Positions 27,836-36,476 of a DNA stretch of 64,000 bases are shown here, piece after piece. Made by a program: the position numbers and the translations under genes. Under the pieces are notes generated by a model. It worked only from the letters and a program-made list of their open reading frames with translations. It was not told the DNA's origin and ran no database searches. Positions within the stretch are counted from its first letter, which is position 1; every line of letters begins with the position of its first letter. Origin of the DNA: Sphingopyxis terrae subsp. terrae NBRC 15098 (GTDB lineage: Bacteria > Pseudomonadota > Alphaproteobacteria > Sphingomonadales > Sphingomonadaceae); the NCBI RefSeq assembly GCF_001598815.1, contig NZ_BCZQ01000003.1, positions 186,001-250,000 on the forward strand. The letters are read 5' to 3'.

Positions 27836-28101
27836 AGTATTTCCAATTCGTTGAGAATGACAACTACGCCAATGAACGTGAAGAAGGAGCCCAAGACAAA
27901 GCCAAGGATCGCTTGAAGATATTTGAGGAACCAATCGAGCCTCGTCAGAGGCTGCGGTTCTTCACCTGCCGCGTTCAGGATCATTCTTTCCAATACGCCG
28001 GTCGTTTCCTGTCGCCGATATCGCCAATGATTCCACCCGGCCCAAAAGAGCAGGAGTCCCATCGCCAAGGCGAGCAGACCAGTTGTCACCGCCCTTTCCA
28101 C
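27832..28101 (-). CDS. Small two-helix membrane protein of unknown function
   Basis: 89 residues: helix one at about 7-25 ([20 protein letters not shown]), a polar loop [32 protein letters not shown], helix two at about 59-86. Not recognised. It overlaps the enoyl-CoA hydratase end by 16 bp and the mmsB start by 4 bp, an arrangement that argues it is translated as part of the valine operon. No cysteine or lipobox. Confidence 0.6.
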   Translation of the reverse strand: MERAVTTGLLALAMGLLLFWAGWNHWRYRRQETTGVLERMILNAAGEEPQPLTRLDWFLKYLQAILGFVLGSFFTFIGVVVILNELEIL

Positions 28102-28868
28102 ACGCCTTCGCGCTTTTCGATGAAGGCGGCCATACCTTCGGCCTTGTCCTCGGTCGCGGCGAGAATCTGGAACAAGCGGCGTTCGTAGAGAAGGCCCTGG
28201 TCGAGCGTCGTTTCGAACGCGGCATTGACCATGTCCTTGTTCACCATCGCGGCCATTGGCGGCATGCCTGCAATCGTGGTCGCCGTCTTCACCGCTTCGT
28301 CGACCAGCGTTTCATGCGCGACTACCCGCGCGACGAGGCCCGAACGCTCGGCCTCTTCGGCGTCCATCATCCGGCCGGTCAGGCACATTTCCATCGCCTT
28401 CGCCTTGCCGACCGCGCGGGTCAGACGCTGCGACCCGCCCATGCCGGGGGCGACGCCGAGCTTGATTTCGGGCTGGCCGAATTTCGCCTTTTCGCTGGCG
28501 ATGATGAAGTCGGCCATCATCGCCAGTTCGCAGCCGCCGCCCAAGGCAAAGCCGTTGACCGCAGCAATCCACGGCTTCCTGACCTTCTTCACGAAGTCGC
28601 TCGTCCATTTCGAGAAGAAATCCTCGAGATAGAAATCGGCGGCGGGCTTGTCGGCCATTTCCTTGATGTCGGCACCCGCGGCAAACGCCTTGTCGCCCGA
28701 TCCGGTGAGGACGGCGCAGCGCTGGCTGTCATCGGCCTCGAACGCCGCGAAGGCAGCGATCAGGTCGTCAAGCACATCGGAGTTCAGGGCATTGAGCGCC
28801 TGCGGGCGGTTGAGCGTGACGAGCGTGACGGCGCCGCGCTGTTCGACGAGGAGGGATTCGTAGGTCAT
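28086..28868 (-). CDS. Enoyl-CoA hydratase (crotonase family)
   Basis: 260 residues hydrating 2-enoyl-CoA; in this context methacrylyl-CoA to 3-hydroxyisobutyryl-CoA. Crotonase features: [16 protein letters not shown] oxyanion region (about 57-72), the catalytic pair Glu in [17 protein letters not shown] (about 105-121) and Glu in [20 protein letters not shown] (about 130-149). Start ATG 28868 ([10 protein letters not shown]); a longer frame reads through a palindromic repeat and is rejected. Confidence 0.92.
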   Translation of the reverse strand: MTYESLLVEQRGAVTLVTLNRPQALNALNSDVLDDLIAAFAAFEADDSQRCAVLTGSGDKAFAAGADIKEMADKPAADFYLEDFFSKWTSDFVKKVRKPWIAAVNGFALGGGCELAMMADFIIASEKAKFGQPEIKLGVAPGMGGSQRLTRAVGKAKAMEMCLTGRMMDAEEAERSGLVARVVAHETLVDEAVKTATTIAGMPPMAAMVNKDMVNAAFETTLDQGLLYERRLFQILAATEDKAEGMAAFIEKREGVWKGR

Positions 28869-28886
28869 TCGGTATCTCCGGATTTT

Positions 28887-28963
28887 CGTCATGCCGGACT
28901 TGATCCGGCATCCATTCCTCCCACCAAGGCAGAATGGACCCCGGATCAAGTCCGGGGTGACGA
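28887..28963. repeat. Palindromic intergenic repeat, family B
   Basis: Left arm CGTCATGCCGGACTTGATCC then GGCATCCATT; right arm AATGGACCCCGGATCAAGTC then CGGGGTGACG. It fills the short gap between the hydrolase and hydratase genes inside the valine operon. Shares core GGACTTGATCC with 26758-26786 and 47046-47122. Confidence 0.85.
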
Positions 28964-28965
28964 GT

Positions 28966-30012
28966 TTATGGTAGCGGGGTCCATTTCTCATTCTCGGGCA
29001 GCGGCGCGAAGATCGCGTCGATCCAGTCGTCGGTGACTGCCTCGGGCGTCGGCGGGTCCCATTTCGGGCTATTGTCCTTGTCGATAATCAGCGCGCGGAC
29101 ACCCTCGATGAAATCGTGCATCTGCACCACCCGGCTGCCGATCGCATATTCCTGCGTCATCTGCGCGGCAAAGTCGTGCATCTCGCCGCCCTCCTTGAGC
29201 TGGCGGAGCGCGACCTTGCAGGTTTGCGGCGATTTGCCGTGGAGCGTCGCCAGTTCCTTTTCGGCCCATTCGCCGCCATCGGTTTCAAGCGCGGCAAGAA
29301 TCTCTTCATAGCTGTCGCTGGCGAACAGGCGGTTGATCCGGTCGATATGCTGCATGATCGCGGCGGGCGGCGCGGTGACCGACAGCTCGCCCAAGATACC
29401 GCCAATGCGGTCGGGGTGCTGCGCGATGCGCGCCTTTGCCTCGGCGATCTTTTCGGACGGCAGATAGTGGGTCGCGAGGCCCAGCGCGAGGCATTCGGCC
29501 CCGTCGAGCCGCGCGCCGGTGAGCGCGAGATAGACGCCGACGCGCCCTTCCAGTCGCGGCAGATACCAGCCGCCGCCGACGTCGGGGAACAGGCCGATCC
29601 CGGTTTCGGGCATCGCAAAGCGCGTATGTTCGGTCGCGACGCGATATTTCGCCGGCTGCGAAATGCCGACCCCGCCGCCCATGGTAATGCCGTCCATGAA
29701 GGCGACGACGGGCTTCGCATAGGTGAAGAGCAGATGGTTCAGGCGATATTCGGTGTGGAAGAACTGCCGCGCCTCCGTTCCGTCCTTGGCGCCGCTTTCC
29801 GCGAGCATGCGAATGTCGCCGCCGGCGCAGAAGCCGCGGCCTTCGCTATGGTCGATGATGACCGCCTCGACGGCCTCGTCATCGCGCCATTTTACGAGCG
29901 CGTCGATCATCGCCCGGCACATCGGCAGGTTGAGCGCGTGGATCGCCTTCGGACGATTGAGCGACAGGCGGCCGGCATGGCCGTCGATCGAGATGAGGAT
30001 GTCGTCGGTCAT
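28966..30012 (-). CDS. 3-hydroxyisobutyryl-CoA hydrolase
   Basis: 348 residues, crotonase superfamily, releasing CoA from 3-hydroxyisobutyryl-CoA. The HIBCH pattern is clear: [16 protein letters not shown] (59-74), [23 protein letters not shown] (about 106-128), [27 protein letters not shown] (about 130-156), plus the C-terminal [27 protein letters not shown] typical of this subgroup. Start 30012 ([11 protein letters not shown]). Upstream gene is the acyl-CoA dehydrogenase, with a repeat between. Confidence 0.93.
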   Translation of the reverse strand: MTDDILISIDGHAGRLSLNRPKAIHALNLPMCRAMIDALVKWRDDEAVEAVIIDHSEGRGFCAGGDIRMLAESGAKDGTEARQFFHTEYRLNHLLFTYAKPVVAFMDGITMGGGVGISQPAKYRVATEHTRFAMPETGIGLFPDVGGGWYLPRLEGRVGVYLALTGARLDGAECLALGLATHYLPSEKIAEAKARIAQHPDRIGGILGELSVTAPPAAIMQHIDRINRLFASDSYEEILAALETDGGEWAEKELATLHGKSPQTCKVALRQLKEGGEMHDFAAQMTQEYAIGSRVVQMHDFIEGVRALIIDKDNSPKWDPPTPEAVTDDWIDAIFAPLPENEKWTPLP

Positions 30013-30019
30013 ACAAGAG

Positions 30020-30134
30020 GTCCTTCGAGACGGGCCTTCGCCAGGCTCAGTCCCTCCTCAGGACGAACGGCGGCAAAGGAAACCCGTTTGTGCTGAGGAG
30101 CCGCTGAGCCTGTCGAAGCGGCGTCTCGAAGCAT
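30020..30134. repeat. Palindromic intergenic repeat, family E
   Basis: Left part CCTTCGAGACGGGCCTTCGC then CAGGCTCAGTCCCTCCTCAG; right part CTGAGGAGCCGCTGAGCCTG then TCGAAGCGGCGTCTCGAAG. Complementary blocks CTTCGAGACG/CGTCTCGAAG, AGGCTCAG/CTGAGCCT and CTCCTCAG/CTGAGGAG with small bulges. It occupies the gap between the dehydrogenase and the hydrolase. Confidence 0.82.
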
Positions 30135-30142
30135 CGTATTCA

Positions 30143-31288
30143 TCATTGGCGTAGCAAATCCCTTCCCACGATCATTCGCATCACCTGGTTCGTCCCTTCG
30201 AGGATCGAATGGACGCGCAGGTCGCGCCAGAAACGCTCGATCGGATAATCCTTCAGATAGCCGTAACCGCCGAACAATTGCAGCGCGTCGTTGACGATCT
30301 TGCTGCCGTTATCGGTCGCCAGCCGCTTCGCCATCGCCGAGAAGCGCGACTTGTCGGGGGCGTTTGCAGTCACCTTCGCCGCCGCCATATAAAGCAGCGC
30401 ACGCGCGGCTTCGAGGTCGGTCGCCATGTCGGCGAGCATGAACTGGGTGTTCTGGAAATCCGCAATCGGCTGGCCGAACTGCTGGCGGTCCTTGGTATAG
30501 GCGATCGCCTCGTCGAGGCAGCGCTGTGCCCCGCCGAGCGAGCAGGCGCCGATGTTGAGGCGGCCGCCGTCGAGCCCCGCCATCGCAAAGCGGAAGCCGT
30601 CGCCTTCCGCACCGACGCGGTTTTCGACCGGCACCTTCACATTGTCGAAGATCACCTGCGCGGTCGGCGAGGCGTTCCAGCCGAGCTTGCGTTCCTTCGC
30701 GCCGAAGCTGACACCGGGCATGTCCTTTTCGATGACGAGGCAGCTGATCCCCTTCGGTCCCGGCTGGCCGGTGCGTACCATCGTCACATAAAGGTCGTTG
30801 ACGCCGGCGCCCGAAATGAACTGCTTGGTGCCGTTGACGACATAATGGTCGCCGTCGAGCGTCGCGGTGGTCTTGAGCGCCGCGGCGTCGGACCCCGAAC
30901 CGGGTTCGGTGAGGCAGTAGCTGGCCATGCGGTCCATCGTGACGAGGTCGGGAAGATATTTCGCCTTCACCGCAGAGCCGCCGAAGCTGTCGATCATCCA
31001 GCTCGCCATATTGTGGATCGAGATGAAGGCGCTCGTCGCCGGGCAGCCGTAGGACATCGCCTCCATGATCAATGCCGCCTCGAGCCGACCGAGGCCGATA
31101 CCGCCCGATTCCTCGCTGACATAGATCGCCGCGAAGCCGAGTTCGGCCGCCTGCTTGATCACGTCGCGCGGGAAATGCGCCTTCTCGTCCCATTCGGCCG
31201 CAAAGGGCGTGATGGCGTCGGCGGTGAACTTGCGCGCCATGTCCTGGATCGCGCGCTGGTCGTCGGTAAGCTGGAACTGGTCGGTCAT
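30143..31288 (-). CDS. Acyl-CoA dehydrogenase, probably isobutyryl-CoA specific
   Basis: 381-residue FAD enzyme. N-terminal helical domain (MTDQFQLTDDQRAIQDMARKF), the middle-domain signature CLTEPGSGSDAAALKT (about 126-141), the catalytic base region QLFGGYGYLKDYPIERFWRDLRVHSILEGTNQVMRMIVGRDL at the C terminus, with Glu in LEGTNQ as the likely catalytic base. Valine operon setting (mmsA, mmsB, HIBCH) favours isobutyryl-CoA. Start 31288 overlaps the RidA-like stop by 4 bp (ATGA). Confidence 0.9.
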   Translation of the reverse strand: MTDQFQLTDDQRAIQDMARKFTADAITPFAAEWDEKAHFPRDVIKQAAELGFAAIYVSEESGGIGLGRLEAALIMEAMSYGCPATSAFISIHNMASWMIDSFGGSAVKAKYLPDLVTMDRMASYCLTEPGSGSDAAALKTTATLDGDHYVVNGTKQFISGAGVNDLYVTMVRTGQPGPKGISCLVIEKDMPGVSFGAKERKLGWNASPTAQVIFDNVKVPVENRVGAEGDGFRFAMAGLDGGRLNIGACSLGGAQRCLDEAIAYTKDRQQFGQPIADFQNTQFMLADMATDLEAARALLYMAAAKVTANAPDKSRFSAMAKRLATDNGSKIVNDALQLFGGYGYLKDYPIERFWRDLRVHSILEGTNQVMRMIVGRDLLRQ

Positions 31289-31686
31289 ATCCCTGTCTCT
31301 AAAATGGCCTCGGCCTCGATTTCGACTTTCCATTCGGGGCGGATCAGCGCCGGAATGACGAGCATCGTCGCGGCGGGGCGGATCGCGCCGAATATGGCGC
31401 CATGCGCCTGTCCGACGCGATCGGCATCGGCGGCGTCGGTGATATACATGCGGGTGCGCACAACGTCGGCGAAGCTGCCGCCCAGGGCTTCGAGCGCTTC
31501 GCCGATGATCGTCAGGCAGCGCGCGGCCTGCACTCCGGCGTCGCCGACGGTCGACGAACCGTCGGGCTCGATCGGCGCGCAGCCGGCGACATCGATGCGA
31601 TTGCCGACCCGGACTGCGCGGCTGTAGCCGTACACGGGTTCAAAGGGTGACGCCGAGCCGTGATTGCGCCGCGAGCCGTCAGCCAC
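31285..31686 (-). CDS. RidA/YjgF/YER057c/UK114-like protein
   Basis: 133 residues. RidA-fold signature: YSRAVRVGNRIDVAGCAPIEPDGS (about 21-44), QAARCLTIIGEALEALGGSFADVVRTRMYITDAADADRVG (about 54-93) and C-terminal PALIRPEWKVEIEAEAIL. True RidA deaminates imines with an Arg in the IP..R/E context; here RPEWKVEIEA keeps an equivalent. Start is GTG at 31686, overlapping the upstream lipoprotein gene by 8 bp. Probably handles a reactive intermediate of the operon (inference). Confidence 0.85.
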   Translation of the reverse strand: MADGSRRNHGSASPFEPVYGYSRAVRVGNRIDVAGCAPIEPDGSSTVGDAGVQAARCLTIIGEALEALGGSFADVVRTRMYITDAADADRVGQAHGAIFGAIRPAATMLVIPALIRPEWKVEIEAEAILETGI

Positions 31687-31990
31687 ACGTAACCTGCGTG
31701 ATCTTGTAAGCGTCGTCGTACATGACGTTCACCCGGTCCTGCCGATAATCCATCGTCATCGCGCTGCGCGGCGGGCCCCAGCGCAGCGTGCGCGCGCCGG
31801 TCGCTTTCAGGATGGCGCCGCCCAGATCGGGGCTCGCGGTCTGGCCGACATAGCTTTGCGCCGCATCGGCGCTGCACGTCATCACGGCCGGCGGCGGCGG
31901 CCCGGCATCGGAGGGAGAACCGTCCCCGGCGCTGGCGCAGGCGGCGAGCGGCAGGACGGCGGCGAGGGTCAGAAAACGGATATCCATCAT
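31679..31990 (-). CDS. Peptidase inhibitor I78 family lipoprotein
   Basis: 103 residues. Lipobox LPLAACAS gives a lipidated Cys at about 19. The mature part has CSADAAQSYVGQ (about 39-50), LGGAILKATGARTLRWGPPRSAMTMDYRQDRVNVMYDD and a terminal VTC, matching the I78 (aspergillus elastase inhibitor-like) fold with two cysteines that could pair. Tandem MM at the start (31990). Probably periplasmic; why it is in the valine operon is unknown. Confidence 0.8.
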   Translation of the reverse strand: MMDIRFLTLAAVLPLAACASAGDGSPSDAGPPPPAVMTCSADAAQSYVGQTASPDLGGAILKATGARTLRWGPPRSAMTMDYRQDRVNVMYDDAYKITQVTCG

Positions 31991-32011
31991 ATATCTCCCT
32001 TTCTTCGCAAG

Positions 32012-32587
32012 TCAGGCGCAGCGGGTATAGCGCATCGCGTCGGGCGCGGCACCATCGCCATAATCGCGGCGAACGAGCGTCTTGCCGCCGTCGGCGAGGC
32101 CGAGCAGCATCAGCCGGTCCCACTGCTGCCCTTCGCCGCTGAATTTATAATCGGCGACGATGCGGTTTGCATCGCGGTCGCGCACCCGCGCCAGATCGCC
32201 CGCCGATTCGAAGAAGCGCAGCGTCTTTGCGTCGATCACCAGCGCGGTCAGGTCGGTGCCGGGACGCGCGCCGCAATCCTCCGCCTTCAGCGCCCAGCGA
32301 CCGCGGATGGCAACCGGAATCGCCTGCTCGCCGATACCGACTCCCGCTTCGGGTGCCTTGGGCGGGGCCACCGACGGATCGGCAACATAGGCGAGGTCGG
32401 CATCGCTGGCGCCGCCCGCGGCGGGCGCCGGTTGAGCAGGCGCGTTTTGCGAAGGCCCGGCCGGCGTATCGGCTGCCTGTTCCTCGGCGGCGGGTGCCTT
32501 GTTATCAGTGCCGTCCGTGCCATCGCTGCCGCCGCTGCACCCGGCAAGCAGCAGCAAGGGAGCGGAAAACAGCCAGCGCGTCATCAT
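32012..32587 (-). CDS. Hypothetical lipoprotein
   Basis: 191 residues. Lipobox LLLAGCSG gives lipidated Cys about 17, followed by a low-complexity linker (about 18-80) rich in Gly, Asp, Ala and Pro, then a globular part: AIRGRWALKAEDCGARPGTDLTALVIDAKTLRFFESAGDLARV ... WDRLMLLGLADGGKTLVRR, ending RYTRCA. Two Cys (in AEDCG and TRC) could pair. Not recognised beyond a general small lipocalin-like impression. 24 bp downstream (toward I78) gap is 21 bp, so it is co-transcribed with the I78 gene. Confidence 0.7.
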   Translation of the reverse strand: MMTRWLFSAPLLLLAGCSGGSDGTDGTDNKAPAAEEQAADTPAGPSQNAPAQPAPAAGGASDADLAYVADPSVAPPKAPEAGVGIGEQAIPVAIRGRWALKAEDCGARPGTDLTALVIDAKTLRFFESAGDLARVRDRDANRIVADYKFSGEGQQWDRLMLLGLADGGKTLVRRDYGDGAAPDAMRYTRCA

Positions 32588-32674
32588 TCGATCTCCTGCA
32601 CGGCGCCAGCGACCGGCCGGCGCCCCAACAGGAAATGCCCGATGACGGGGGCCGGTTTCATCGCCCGCGCGCCG

Positions 32675-34171
32675 TCAGCCCATGGTCGGGATGACGAAGG
32701 CGTTGCCGCCGTCAGGCGACCCATCGGGCCAGCGCGCAGTCACGGTCTTGACCTTGGTCCAGAATTTGACCCCCTCCATGCCGTGCTGGTTGGTGTCGCC
32801 AAACGCCGAGCGCTTCCAGCCTCCGAAGGTGTGATAGGCGACGGGCACCGGAATCGGCACGTTGATGCCAACCATGCCGACATTGACGCGCGCGGCAAAT
32901 TCGCGCGCGGCATGGCCGTTGCGCGTGAAGATGGCGACGCCGTTACCATACTGATGCTTCGACGGCAGTTCGAGCGCGGTTTCGAAATCGGGCGCGCGGA
33001 CGATCTGCAGCACCGGGCCGAAGATTTCTTCCTTGTAGCTTTCCATCTCGGGGGTGACATGGTCGAACAGCGTCGGGCCGACGAAGAAGCCCTTTTCATG
33101 CCCCTGCCGGCTGAAGCCGCGCCCGTCGACGACGAGCTCGGCGCCTTCGTCGGCGCATTTCGCGATCCAGCCTTCGACCTTTTCCTTGTGCGCCTGCGTC
33201 ACCACGGGGCCGTAATGCGCATCGGGATCGGTCGATACGCCGACGCGCAGCGCCTCGATCGCGGGGACCAGCTTGTCGCGCAGCCGCTGCGCCGTATCCT
33301 CGCCCACCGGGACGACGACGGGCAGCGCCATGCAGCGTTCGCCCGCCGAGCCGAAGGCGGCGCCGGTCAGGTCGCTCACCACCTGGTCGAGATCGGCGTC
33401 GGGCATGACGATACCGTGATTCTTCGCGCCGCCCATCGCCTGCACCCGCTTGCCCGCGCGTACGCCGCGTTCATAGACATAATGGGCGATGTCCGACGAG
33501 CCGACAAAGCTCACCGCGGCGATGTCGGGATGATCGAGGATCGCGTCGACCATTTCCTTGTCGCCGTGGACGACCTGGAAAATCCCCTCGGGCATCCCGG
33601 CTTCGAGGAACAGTTCGGCCAGACGGACGGGAACCGACGGGTCGCGTTCGCTGGGCTTCAGGATGAAGGCGTTGCCGACGGCAGTGGCAACCGCGCCCAT
33701 CCACAGCGGAATCATCGCGGGAAAGTTGAACGGCGTGATGCCGACGCCGATGCCGAGCGGCTGGCGCATCGAATAGACGTCGATGCCGGGGCCGGCGCCC
33801 TGCGTATATTCGCCCTTCAGCACATGCGGGATGCCGCAACAGAATTCGACGACCTCCAGCCCGCGCTGGATGTCGCCCTTGGCATCAGCGATCACCTTGC
33901 CATGTTCGGCCGAGAGCATCTGGGCAAGCTCGTCCATATTGGCCTCTACCAGCCGCTTATATTCGAACATCACCCGCGCGCGGCGCTGGGGATTCACCGC
34001 GGCCCAGGCCGGCTGAGCCGCCTTGGCCGCCGCGACCGCGCGATCGAGGAGCGCCTTGTCGCCAAGCGCCACCTGCGCCTGAACGCCGCCATTGTTCGGA
34101 TCGAGCACGTCGCCGAGCCGTCCCGCATTGCCGCCGGCACCGCCGACGATGTGATGATCGATCTGTCGCAT
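32675..34171 (-). CDS. mmsA: Methylmalonate-semialdehyde dehydrogenase (CoA acylating)
   Basis: 498 residues, aldehyde dehydrogenase superfamily, converting methylmalonate semialdehyde to propionyl-CoA. Cofactor region ITPFNFPAMIPLWMGAVATAVGNAFILKPSERDPSVP (about 146-182), the glycine motif FVGSSDIAHYVYERG, and the catalytic cysteine in GSAGERCMALPVVVPVG (about Cys285) which in this subgroup follows GERC. The unique FGGWKRSAFGD near the C terminus fits MmsA. Start ATG 34171 after a divergent 101-bp gap with the LysR gene. Confidence 0.95.
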   Translation of the reverse strand: MRQIDHHIVGGAGGNAGRLGDVLDPNNGGVQAQVALGDKALLDRAVAAAKAAQPAWAAVNPQRRARVMFEYKRLVEANMDELAQMLSAEHGKVIADAKGDIQRGLEVVEFCCGIPHVLKGEYTQGAGPGIDVYSMRQPLGIGVGITPFNFPAMIPLWMGAVATAVGNAFILKPSERDPSVPVRLAELFLEAGMPEGIFQVVHGDKEMVDAILDHPDIAAVSFVGSSDIAHYVYERGVRAGKRVQAMGGAKNHGIVMPDADLDQVVSDLTGAAFGSAGERCMALPVVVPVGEDTAQRLRDKLVPAIEALRVGVSTDPDAHYGPVVTQAHKEKVEGWIAKCADEGAELVVDGRGFSRQGHEKGFFVGPTLFDHVTPEMESYKEEIFGPVLQIVRAPDFETALELPSKHQYGNGVAIFTRNGHAAREFAARVNVGMVGINVPIPVPVAYHTFGGWKRSAFGDTNQHGMEGVKFWTKVKTVTARWPDGSPDGGNAFVIPTMG

Positions 34172-34243
34172 GAGGGTCGAGTCTCCCGTTTCTGACGTGT
34201 CGCAGCCACAACCCAAAACCGGCGCGATTGCAAGGGATAGACT

Positions 34244-34269
34244 TGCAGCTTTGTCCTGCATATTTGCAG
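34244..34269. promoter_or_regulatory. Inverted and repeated TGCAG sites between mmsA and the LysR gene
   Basis: TGCAG (34244-34248), CTGCA (34256-34260) with a seven-base spacer, and a further TGCAG (34265-34269) just before the LysR start. LysR proteins typically bind T-N11-A inverted repeats plus a weaker site in the shared promoter; this layout fits but is unproven. Confidence 0.5.
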
Positions 34270-34272
34270 TAT

Positions 34273-35175
34273 ATGGACTGGGACAGCCTGCAATATTTCC
34301 TGATGGTCGCGCGTCATGGCACGCTGGCGCGAGCCGGCCAGGCGCTCCACGTCGACGCCACGACGGTCAGCCGCCGCATCAGCGCATTGGAAAGCGCCTT
34401 GCAGCAGACACTGTTCGAACGTGCGCCGACGGGTTTCGTTCTGACCGCGGCCGGCCGGGCGCTCGTTCCGCACGCCGAAGCGATGGCGGCAGCGGCCGCG
34501 CGCATCCACTCGGCAGGCGAGGGCGGCGCGGCGCTGTCGGGACAATTGCGGATCAGCGTCTCCGAAGGTTTTGGGGGCAGCTTCATCGCGCCGCGCCTCG
34601 CCGCCTTCGTCGCGGCGCACCCCGAGCTCGAGATCGACCTTGTCGCTTCGTCGGGTTTCCTCAACCCCTCGCGCCGCGAGGCCGATATGGCAGTGCTGCT
34701 CGCGCGGCCCCGCAAGGGTCCGCTGATCACGCGCAAGCTCGCGGACTATAGCCTCGGCCTCTACGCCGCCGCCGACCGCCGCGACTGGCATCGGGCGGTC
34801 GAAGCGGCGCCGCTGTCGCGTACCGGTATTCCCGTCGTCGGCTATGTCCCCGACATCCTCTACGCCCCCGAACTCGACTATCTGGGCGAGATCGAACCGG
34901 GGTTGCGCGCCGGCATCCGATCCTCTTCGATCCTCGCGCAGCGGCGGATGATCGCGGGCGGCGCCGGGGTCGGCGTCCTGCCCTGCTTCCTTGCCGCGGG
35001 CGACCCCGCGCTCGTCCGCGTCCGCGGCGACCAGACGATCGCGCGCGCCTTCTGGCTGGCGCTGCACCGCGACATCGCACCGCAGCCGCGGATCCGCGCC
35101 TTCATCGACTGGCTCGACGCCGAAGTGCAGGCCGCACGCACGCTGTTCGTCCCCGCGCCGGGAAAATTGTCGTAA
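34273..35175 (+). CDS. LysR family transcriptional regulator
   Basis: 300 residues. Winged helix at about 1-60 (MDWDSLQYFLMVARHGTLARAGQALHVDATTVSRRISALE), then a linker helix and substrate-binding domain (SGQLRISVSEGFGGSFIAPRLAAFVAAHP ... GVGVLPCFLAAGDP). It is divergent from mmsA by 101 bp, which points to control of the valine operon, with a pathway intermediate as effector (inference). Start 34273 chosen by the family N terminus. Confidence 0.92.
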   Translation: MDWDSLQYFLMVARHGTLARAGQALHVDATTVSRRISALESALQQTLFERAPTGFVLTAAGRALVPHAEAMAAAAARIHSAGEGGAALSGQLRISVSEGFGGSFIAPRLAAFVAAHPELEIDLVASSGFLNPSRREADMAVLLARPRKGPLITRKLADYSLGLYAAADRRDWHRAVEAAPLSRTGIPVVGYVPDILYAPELDYLGEIEPGLRAGIRSSSILAQRRMIAGGAGVGVLPCFLAAGDPALVRVRGDQTIARAFWLALHRDIAPQPRIRAFIDWLDAEVQAARTLFVPAPGKLS

Positions 35176-35279
35176 TTTGTCGCAAAGCCGCCATGGGGCT
35201 TGCATGGTGCGGCGCAATAGGTTGAATAGGCGCCCTTCCCCCCGCCTCCCCCGGCGGTTTCGACACGAGACAACAGACT

Positions 35280-36470
35280 ATGCTGCACAAGAAGCCGCTG
35301 CTCCTTGCCGGAGCGCTGTGCGCGATGACGCTTTCGCTCGGCGCCTGTTCGGGCAAGGACGACAAGGGCGGCAACCGCGCCGCGCAGGTCGGCTTTGTCG
35401 TGGTGCGCGAAGAGGCAGTGCCGATCACCACCGCGCTCGGCGGCCGCACCGTCGCTTTCGAAACGAGCGAAGTCCGGCCGCAGGTAAACGGCATCGTCCG
35501 CCAGCGCCTGTTTACCGAGGGCGGGACGGTTCGCGCCGGCCAGCCGCTGTTCCAGATCGACGCGAGCCTTTACAAGGCGGCGGTCGATCAGGCGGCGGCC
35601 AATCTGGCGAGCGCCCGCGCGAGTGCGCAGGCGGCCGAGGAAAAGGCCAAGCGCTTCGAACCGCTCGCCAAGATGCAGGCGGTGGCCGAACAGGATTACA
35701 CCGACGCACTGGCGCAGGCGCGCGTCGCGCGCGCCGCCGTCGCGCAGAGCGCCGCATCGCTGGAAACCGCGCGGATCAACCTGCGCTATTCGACGATCAC
35801 CGCGCCGATCGGCGGCCATATCGGCCGCTCGCTCGTCACCCCCGGCGCGCTGGTCAGCGCCAGCCAGGCGACGCCGCTCGCGGTGATCCAGCGCACCGAT
35901 CCCATGTATGTCGACATCCAGCAATCGGCGGCCGACATGACGCGCCTGCGCCAGTCGCTCGCCAGCGGCGGCGTGACCGCAGGCAGCACGAGCGTGCGGC
36001 TGAAGCTGGAGGATGGCAGCGATTACGGCTTGCCCGGCACCGTCCAGTTTTCCGAAGTGACGGTGAACGAAGCGACAGGAACGGTGACGCTGCGCGCGCG
36101 CTTCCCCAACCCCTCGGGCCTGCTGATGCCGGGCATGTTCGTGACCGCGCTGTTCGACCAGGCGGTAAACCCCGCGGCGATGCTGGTGCCGCAGGCCGCG
36201 GTGCAGCGCGATTTCGACGGATCGGCCTTCGTCTATCTGGTCGGCAAGGATAATAAGGCCGAACGGCGCAAGGTCGAGGCGGACCGCACGGTCGGCGCGA
36301 ACTGGGTCGTCACCGGCGGGCTGAAACCGGGCGACCGGGTCATCACGCAGGGGGTCGGCAACCTGAAGCAGGGATCGGCGATCAAGCCCGTGCCCGCGTC
36401 CAGTCCGCAGCGGGTGGGGGCGCCCGCGGGGAAGAGCGCCGACAAGAGCGCCGCGACGAAAGGACAATAA
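35280..36470 (+). CDS. RND efflux periplasmic adaptor (membrane fusion) lipoprotein
   Basis: 396 residues. Lipobox LSLGAC gives lipidated Cys23. Adaptor features: HlyD-like VRPQVNGIVRQRLFTEGGTVRAGQPLFQIDASLY (about 65-98), a long alpha-hairpin (about 98-165), the YSTITAPIGGHIGRSLVTPGALVS lipoyl half (about 171-194), and beta-barrel domains. It bridges the RND pump and outer-membrane channel. First gene of the tripartite operon, 6 bp before the permease. Confidence 0.93.
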   Translation: MLHKKPLLLAGALCAMTLSLGACSGKDDKGGNRAAQVGFVVVREEAVPITTALGGRTVAFETSEVRPQVNGIVRQRLFTEGGTVRAGQPLFQIDASLYKAAVDQAAANLASARASAQAAEEKAKRFEPLAKMQAVAEQDYTDALAQARVARAAVAQSAASLETARINLRYSTITAPIGGHIGRSLVTPGALVSASQATPLAVIQRTDPMYVDIQQSAADMTRLRQSLASGGVTAGSTSVRLKLEDGSDYGLPGTVQFSEVTVNEATGTVTLRARFPNPSGLLMPGMFVTALFDQAVNPAAMLVPQAAVQRDFDGSAFVYLVGKDNKAERRKVEADRTVGANWVVTGGLKPGDRVITQGVGNLKQGSAIKPVPASSPQRVGAPAGKSADKSAATKGQ

Positions 36471-36476
36471 CGCCCC

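Noticed and set aside
28869..28991. N-terminal extension of the enoyl-CoA hydratase frame
   Set aside because: It is read-through of a family B palindromic repeat; the family begins at [10 protein letters not shown], so the start at 28868 is kept.
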